Source of the DNA: a virus
Direction: 5' to 3' (one strand)
IMG/VR virus record: IMGVR_UViG_3300017992_000015
Location: 85,367 to 149,366 of that record
Length of the DNA stretch: 64,000 nt
Translations under genes and position numbers: made by a program
The notes under the pieces: model-generated
The model's input: the letters and a program-made list of their open reading frames with translations, nothing else
What the model was told of the DNA's origin: nothing
Databases searched by the model: none
In this document: positions 59,905-64,000 of the stretch, piece after piece
Layout: every line of letters begins with the position of its first letter
Position numbering within the stretch: the first letter of the stretch is position 1

Positions 59905-61791
59905 CTAGGTTTTTGGAGGCTTCAGTACGCTCTGAGGCCAGTTCTTGGCAAAATCTTCTCCGGCGGCCAGCGACGGTACGAAGCTGGTGCTCTTTGTGTC
60001 CGAGACGGCACCGCGATGGACCGCGGACATCAGGTTCTTCTTCTGATCACTTCCTAGGAAGCGGACGAGCGGGTCCGGGTCGTGTCCGACCGAAGCCTGC
60101 GCCCGGACCATGTACGGTCGAAAAGGCGGAGCTTCGTCGTGGACATCGATGTTCTTGACACCGAACTCGTCCAAAACTGGTAGCATTGACGGCTTAATCT
60201 GGGTGCCGACCGTGTAGTGCAGCACCGGGCTCTCCAGGTACTTGCCGACGCCCAGTTTGGGGGCTACGGAACGCATCCCGTCACGGGGTTGCCACCCGGC
60301 CTCGAGCTGCTGGTACGGGATCACATCGCCGGGGACGTGATCGTCGTCCTCGTCGGTCATCTCGACGTGGTCGATCAGGCTCCGAGACAGCAGTTCGATG
60401 TTCCTGCGATTGGCATACATCTTACCGGCACGGTACGCATCGGCAAAGATGTCGATGAAGTAGCGCCGACCCTCGCCGATGCCCTTGTGCTTGACGATTT
60501 CGGACGGATTCGGGATGCCGTCGCTGATCACGTCGCCGGCTTCGACGTTGTCGCCACGCTTCACCTTGAGGCCGAACCCGGGCAAAACGAAGTGCCGCTC
60601 GCCGCTGATGGTCACGTACTGGCCACCGGCGGGCGCTTCTGTGATATCGGTCACTTTTCCGTCCATTTGGGCGTGCGCAGCGCCACCTTTGAACGTTTTT
60701 GGCACCTGCACGAGCTGATTGACGTGCTGGAAGCCCGTCACGGACTGTGTTTCGCCCTTCACGCCGCCGGAGTGCTTCGAACTCAGGGCACCCTGTGTGA
60801 GCTTCTCAGAGAGCGCCTGTGCGGCTGCGATGCCAACCATGTCTCCAACCGGGGGCAGGTCTCCGCGCTCGCGTACGCCCACGTCACGGGCGTATACGCC
60901 GCTTGACGGGCCGGCGACCGTCGGAGAACGCACAAGGATGCGTTCCATGCCCTGATCGGCCAAATCTTCAAGGATTTTGGGCGTCAGAACTGTATTTCGC
61001 TTGTATCCGCCCATATCTGAGGCCAAAAGTGCCCCTTCGTTGTCCGGATCGTCGGTTTTGACCGGCAAACCACGCAAAACACGGCTCTTTTTGGCCGTTT
61101 TGTCCTCTTCAGCGTCGTCGGCGAGCACCATGAGCCGATGAGTGAGCTGATTCAGCTGTTTCGAGAAGTATCCGACGTCCATCGTGGCAAATTTCTCGTC
61201 GATGATGCCTTTCCGGGCTCCGTACGTGCCCGCCCAGTACGAAGCGGGGTCGAGACCCTCGCCGTAGCTCTGTTGCACCGGAAACGGGATCGTGTGGTCG
61301 TGGTGGTCGACGTAGAGCATGTCGCCGCCGATCAAACGCTTCAGGGTCATTTTGTTGCCTCGGGCACCCGATGCGACCTGGTCGGCGAGCGGGTTGCCCA
61401 GCTCTTTGGCGTCAGCGTACACGCCATCGAGCAGCTTCTCGTGCTCGGCGGCGGTCGCCTCGATGATCTTGGCTTCCTTCTTGTCCTCGTCCCAGTTGTC
61501 CTTCGACATGATCTCGCGGATGCGCCGGTTCAGGCGCTGGCGAGACGCCAGTACGGACTTGGTCGGACGCAGGTGCTCGATGCTGAACGACTGACCGCCG
61601 GTTGTATACGCCGCGTCACGGCCGACATCGGCGAGCTTCTTCGAGATCTCGCGGTACTTGTCCGGATCCTTCTCTGCGATCTCACGGAGCAACTTCTTGA
61701 CGCCCTTACCGTCCAAGGTGCGTGTGTAGTCACGCATCTCTTTCGGCAGGGCCTCGTTGACCAGCAGTTGTCCAATGGTCGTCTTAAGCAT
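59905..61791 (-). CDS. rpoC: RNA polymerase beta-prime subunit, C-terminal half
   Basis: A 628-residue protein matching the second half of bacterial beta-prime. It opens TTIGQLLVNEALPKEMRD, equivalent to the segment after the active site. SGARGNKMTLKRLIGGDMLY and EGLDPASYWAGTYGARKGII correspond to the F-loop and bridge-helix region, and VGIAAAQALSEKLTQGALSS with HSGG is the trigger-loop/switch-type region (VGIIAAQSIGEPGTQLT in bacteria). A C-terminal KVKRGDNVEAGDVISDG fits the end of beta-prime. The zinc-binding Cys cluster of host beta-prime is absent. It starts 1084 bases after the N-terminal half, with a small gene overlapping its start by 8 bases. Confidence 0.9.
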   Translation of the reverse strand: MLKTTIGQLLVNEALPKEMRDYTRTLDGKGVKKLLREIAEKDPDKYREISKKLADVGRDAAYTTGGQSFSIEHLRPTKSVLASRQRLNRRIREIMSKDNWDEDKKEAKIIEATAAEHEKLLDGVYADAKELGNPLADQVASGARGNKMTLKRLIGGDMLYVDHHDHTIPFPVQQSYGEGLDPASYWAGTYGARKGIIDEKFATMDVGYFSKQLNQLTHRLMVLADDAEEDKTAKKSRVLRGLPVKTDDPDNEGALLASDMGGYKRNTVLTPKILEDLADQGMERILVRSPTVAGPSSGVYARDVGVRERGDLPPVGDMVGIAAAQALSEKLTQGALSSKHSGGVKGETQSVTGFQHVNQLVQVPKTFKGGAAHAQMDGKVTDITEAPAGGQYVTISGERHFVLPGFGLKVKRGDNVEAGDVISDGIPNPSEIVKHKGIGEGRRYFIDIFADAYRAGKMYANRRNIELLSRSLIDHVEMTDEDDDHVPGDVIPYQQLEAGWQPRDGMRSVAPKLGVGKYLESPVLHYTVGTQIKPSMLPVLDEFGVKNIDVHDEAPPFRPYMVRAQASVGHDPDPLVRFLGSDQKKNLMSAVHRGAVSDTKSTSFVPSLAAGEDFAKNWPQSVLKPPKT

Positions 61792-62071
61792 GCGGAGGAT
61801 CCTCGCCAGGCTTCCAGAGGCGGCTGCCCTTAGGCGGCGCCGCGAAGGAATCCTTGTCGATATGATCGCTGATGACGGTCTCGTTGATGCCCAACTGAGA
61901 GAGCATCTTGTTCATGACCTCGTCGCCGTCGCCGCGATCGATGATGTACTGGTGCCCTGGAGTCGGTTCCAGGGCCACAGCAATGACGCCGTTGATTGGG
62001 CACCGCAGTACAACGCGAGTCGCTTCGATGCGCTGCGGATTGCCCAACTTGTTGTGGAGTTCAACAATCAT
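61784..62071 (-). CDS. Unknown small protein, 95 residues
   Basis: Strand-rich (IVELHNKLGNPQRIEATRVV, then GHQYIIDRGDGDEVMNKML), charged, ending in a Pro-rich tail. Its stop overlaps the start of the beta-prime C-terminal gene, so the two are coupled. Not recognised; a polymerase-associated factor is possible by position. Confidence 0.6.
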   Translation of the reverse strand: MIVELHNKLGNPQRIEATRVVLRCPINGVIAVALEPTPGHQYIIDRGDGDEVMNKMLSQLGINETVISDHIDKDSFAAPPKGSRLWKPGEDPPHA

Positions 62072-62073
62072 GA

Positions 62074-62760
62074 TTACCTACGGTGCAGGCTTCGGGACAT
62101 GGCGGAGATCGCATCGAGCCGCAACTGCGACGCGTCCTCTCGCTCCCCGTCGACTGGACCGCGGAACATCGACAACGCATCGGCTCCTGCTTTCTCAGGC
62201 CCGGACGGGGCTTCAATCGGGCTGACGGGCGCGTTCCCGCCGATACCCGGCAACGCCGGTCCGCCGCCGCCACCCTCGGGCGGGGCACCTTCGGCGCCGG
62301 CTCCGAGCGGCGCGCTCTGCGGCATCTGGCCTTGAGCGACCATCGCCACAGCACCGTCGTCCAGAATGTCGGGAGGCATGTCGATGCCCGTGTGCTTCAT
62401 CATGTGGGTCAAGAGCTTCCGAACGCGGGAGAGCTCCATGTAGATGAAGGTAGGATCGATCTTGGGCTTTCCACCGGCTCCTGGGGCTCCACCAGCTGCA
62501 GGCGCAGGGGCAGCGGCTGGCGGTGCTCCCGCCATTGCAGCCGGGTCCATCGGCGGGGCGGCTCCTGCCATCGCCGGGTCCATCGGCGGTGCTCCGCCTC
62601 CTGCCATCGGATCCATCGGCGGAGCTCCTCCGGGCGGCATCGCTCCCGGCGGCATTCCGCCCGCCGCCGGATCACCTGGTACGAAAGCCTTTTTCTCGTT
62701 CTCACCGGCCAACCTCCATTCGGCAAGATCGAAAAGCATCGGGTTCATTTCGTGGGACAT
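62074..62760 (-). CDS. Pro/Ala/Gly/Met-rich protein
   Basis: A 228-residue low-complexity protein with repeats of APPMDP and MPPG in the first third, a short helical middle (TFIYMELSRVRKLLTHMMKH) and a Gly/Pro-rich end. Probably largely disordered. GGAG lies 8 bases before the ATG. It sits between the two beta-prime halves, followed by the 95-residue gene, and could be a linker-like or assembly factor for the split polymerase, or an unrelated insertion. Confidence 0.6.
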   Translation of the reverse strand: MSHEMNPMLFDLAEWRLAGENEKKAFVPGDPAAGGMPPGAMPPGGAPPMDPMAGGGAPPMDPAMAGAAPPMDPAAMAGAPPAAAPAPAAGGAPGAGGKPKIDPTFIYMELSRVRKLLTHMMKHTGIDMPPDILDDGAVAMVAQGQMPQSAPLGAGAEGAPPEGGGGGPALPGIGGNAPVSPIEAPSGPEKAGADALSMFRGPVDGEREDASQLRLDAISAMSRSLHRR

Positions 62761-62831
62761 TAGTGCGACTCCGTTCGTTGTTCATGTGACACTACTAGTA
62801 GCTTACAGGGGTTGCGTTGATTCTACAATCC

Positions 62832-62852
62832 AAAACGACGACGCAGTCGTCG
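62832..62852 (-). terminator. Possible terminator after the beta-prime N-terminal gene
   Basis: On the minus strand CGACGAC, loop TGC, GTCGTCG, followed by TTTT. It lies 23 bases beyond the stop of the N-terminal half and before the Pro/Ala-rich gene, so transcription of the C-terminal half may depend on read-through or a nearby promoter. Confidence 0.5.
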
Positions 62853-62874
62853 CGCGAATTTTTTGCTAGTGTTG

Positions 62875-64000
62875 CTAGCGTCCTTCGCGAATCTCGATTC
62901 GTTGACCTACGCCAATCTCTCCGCGCTTGTAAGCCTTGATCGCGTCGAGCTTCGAGTTGAAGACTCGGACGGGCTTCTTCTTGTCGTTCCGCGTCGTCGC
63001 CTCCCACAATCCACCGACGTACTCCATCGACGGGGCGTGGATGACTTCGAAGTCGCTGACCGCGAACAGGTTCTTCGACGGCAGGAGTTTCTCCTGCGCC
63101 TCCTGCACGGCTTCGTCGGTCGACGGCAGGTGAAACTGCATGGCGTCGCCGTCAAAGTCGGCATTGAAGCCTTTCACGATCAGTGGCGGAATCTGCAAGG
63201 TGTTTGCGGACGTGAGTTGTGGCCAGAACGCCATGACCCCGAACCGGTGCAACACCGGGGCTCGGTTGATCACGACAGGACGGGATTTCATCTCGGATTG
63301 CAGCTCACGCATAGCTGTATCGGTACGGTCTTTGACGGCCTCCATCGCCTTGATCTTGCTCATGCCGCGGCGGACCAGTCGACGGACGACGAACGGCTGA
63401 TACAGCGTCCACGCCTTGTCGGCCGGGATTCCTACCTGGTCCATGTCGAGGTTGGGATCTGGCGAAATAGCAGCACGGCCCACGAGATCCACGGTGGACC
63501 CGAGAAGCTTGCGCTGCACGGTGCCGAACTTCGGGCTGGTCCCGAAGACGTGCTTCAGGATGCCCTTGACCGGTTGTGATTTGTTCTCTGGGCGAATGGG
63601 ATCGCCAAGGCCTGTGACACCCTTGAAGGCGTCGTAGACCGCTAGCCGCTCGTCGGACACGTCATCCGTCATGCGGGTGAGTTGTTTCAGGTTGTCGTTC
63701 GCGTCGAACAGCTCCTTGTAGAGGAAGTTCGCGTCGTCGACGAGCCGGCCACCGGACCCCATCATGGAGACCGGGCGGAACATCGGCGGCAGCACCGGGA
63801 CTCGATCCATCATCCAGTCCTTCGGGTGCTGCCCGAGCTTCTTCGCTGACTTGAGGAACTGCAGTCGACGGATCGCCTTGTCGCGGTAGGTCTTCTTACC
63901 GCTGCTCATCTCGGCGCGGGCTCGCTCGATCTCCTTGTCGAGGTTGATGTCCTCGAGCACTTTGGCGAGCCCCTTGGGGCCAGTGAGTCCTTCGCGCCCT
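62875..64000 (-). CDS. rpoC: RNA polymerase beta-prime subunit, N-terminal part (partial)
   Basis: The frame continues past the window edge (GLTGPKGLAKVLEDINLDKE at the edge), so this is the C-terminal 374 residues of a longer protein; a GTG at 63960 is not the start. WMMDRVPVLPPMFRP and NRAPVLHRFGVMAFWPQL are classic beta-prime segments. NADFDGDAM (63139-63165) is the universally conserved active-site motif whose three Asp residues hold the catalytic magnesium. It stops soon afterwards, where host beta-prime continues; the remainder is encoded at 59905-61791. The activity should be intact. The beta subunit is not in this window. Confidence 0.95.
   Translation of the reverse strand, partial: GREGLTGPKGLAKVLEDINLDKEIERARAEMSSGKKTYRDKAIRRLQFLKSAKKLGQHPKDWMMDRVPVLPPMFRPVSMMGSGGRLVDDANFLYKELFDANDNLKQLTRMTDDVSDERLAVYDAFKGVTGLGDPIRPENKSQPVKGILKHVFGTSPKFGTVQRKLLGSTVDLVGRAAISPDPNLDMDQVGIPADKAWTLYQPFVVRRLVRRGMSKIKAMEAVKDRTDTAMRELQSEMKSRPVVINRAPVLHRFGVMAFWPQLTSANTLQIPPLIVKGFNADFDGDAMQFHLPSTDEAVQEAQEKLLPSKNLFAVSDFEVIHAPSMEYVGGLWEATTRNDKKKPVRVFNSKLDAIKAYKRGEIGVGQRIEIREGR

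Noticed and set aside
63958-63960. GTG as the start of the beta-prime N-terminal gene
   Set aside because: Conserved beta-prime sequence (LTGPKGLAKV) continues in frame upstream to the window edge, so the gene starts outside.

Overview
This window looks like part of the late, virion-building region of a large contractile-tailed (myovirus-type) bacteriophage. Every gene I can support is read leftward, on the minus strand. Genes are packed with short gaps, many TAATG or ATGA stop/start overlaps and strong AAGGAGG-type ribosome binding sites, so the host is a bacterium. A conserved trio, a split bacterial-type RNA polymerase beta-prime and a sigma-like gene indicate a phage that carries much of its own transcription machinery. 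I cannot name the host. Cys- and Ser-rich virion proteins and sugar-modifying enzymes suggest an environmental host with an elaborate surface, but this is only a hint.

In transcription order (high to low coordinates): (1) 62875-64000 and 59905-61791 hold the two halves of RNA polymerase beta-prime, separated by a Pro/Ala-rich gene and a small gene. (2) 46542-59814 is the head module: large unrecognised probable virion proteins, a probable prohead protease, an endonuclease VII-like HNH gene, a probable scaffold, a possible decoration protein and the HK97-type major capsid protein. It ends at a clear terminator. (3) A promoter at 46441-46469 starts the tail module. It opens with five mosaic tail-fibre/adhesin genes, then small structural genes, a sulfotransferase and a second HNH gene. 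(4) 20373-30384 holds sheath, tube, a possible spike, tail-assembly chaperones with a textbook -1 frameshift site, and the tape measure. (5) 13914-20376 is the baseplate module (hub, J-like wedge), with a sigma-70-like gene wedged into it. (6) 9072-13914 holds a three-repeat Cys-rich protein and two sugar/polymer-modification genes. (7) 5011-9020 holds small accessory genes plus a 441-base, gene-free, hairpin-dense segment. (8) 1-5014 ends in unknown genes and a Ycf46-type AAA+ ATPase / DUF1257 / DUF2997 cassette.

The likely logic is that phage RNA polymerase with its own sigma-like factor transcribes a long late operon; head, tail and baseplate genes build the virion; the fibre array with sulfotransferase and glycosyltransferases handles host-surface recognition or modification. 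The AAA+/DUF1257/DUF2997 trio, the structured non-coding segments and a small family of AT-rich palindromes placed just before start codons are the least explained parts. I did not recognise a terminase, a portal protein or the RNA polymerase beta subunit; they may lie outside the window or be too divergent to see by eye.
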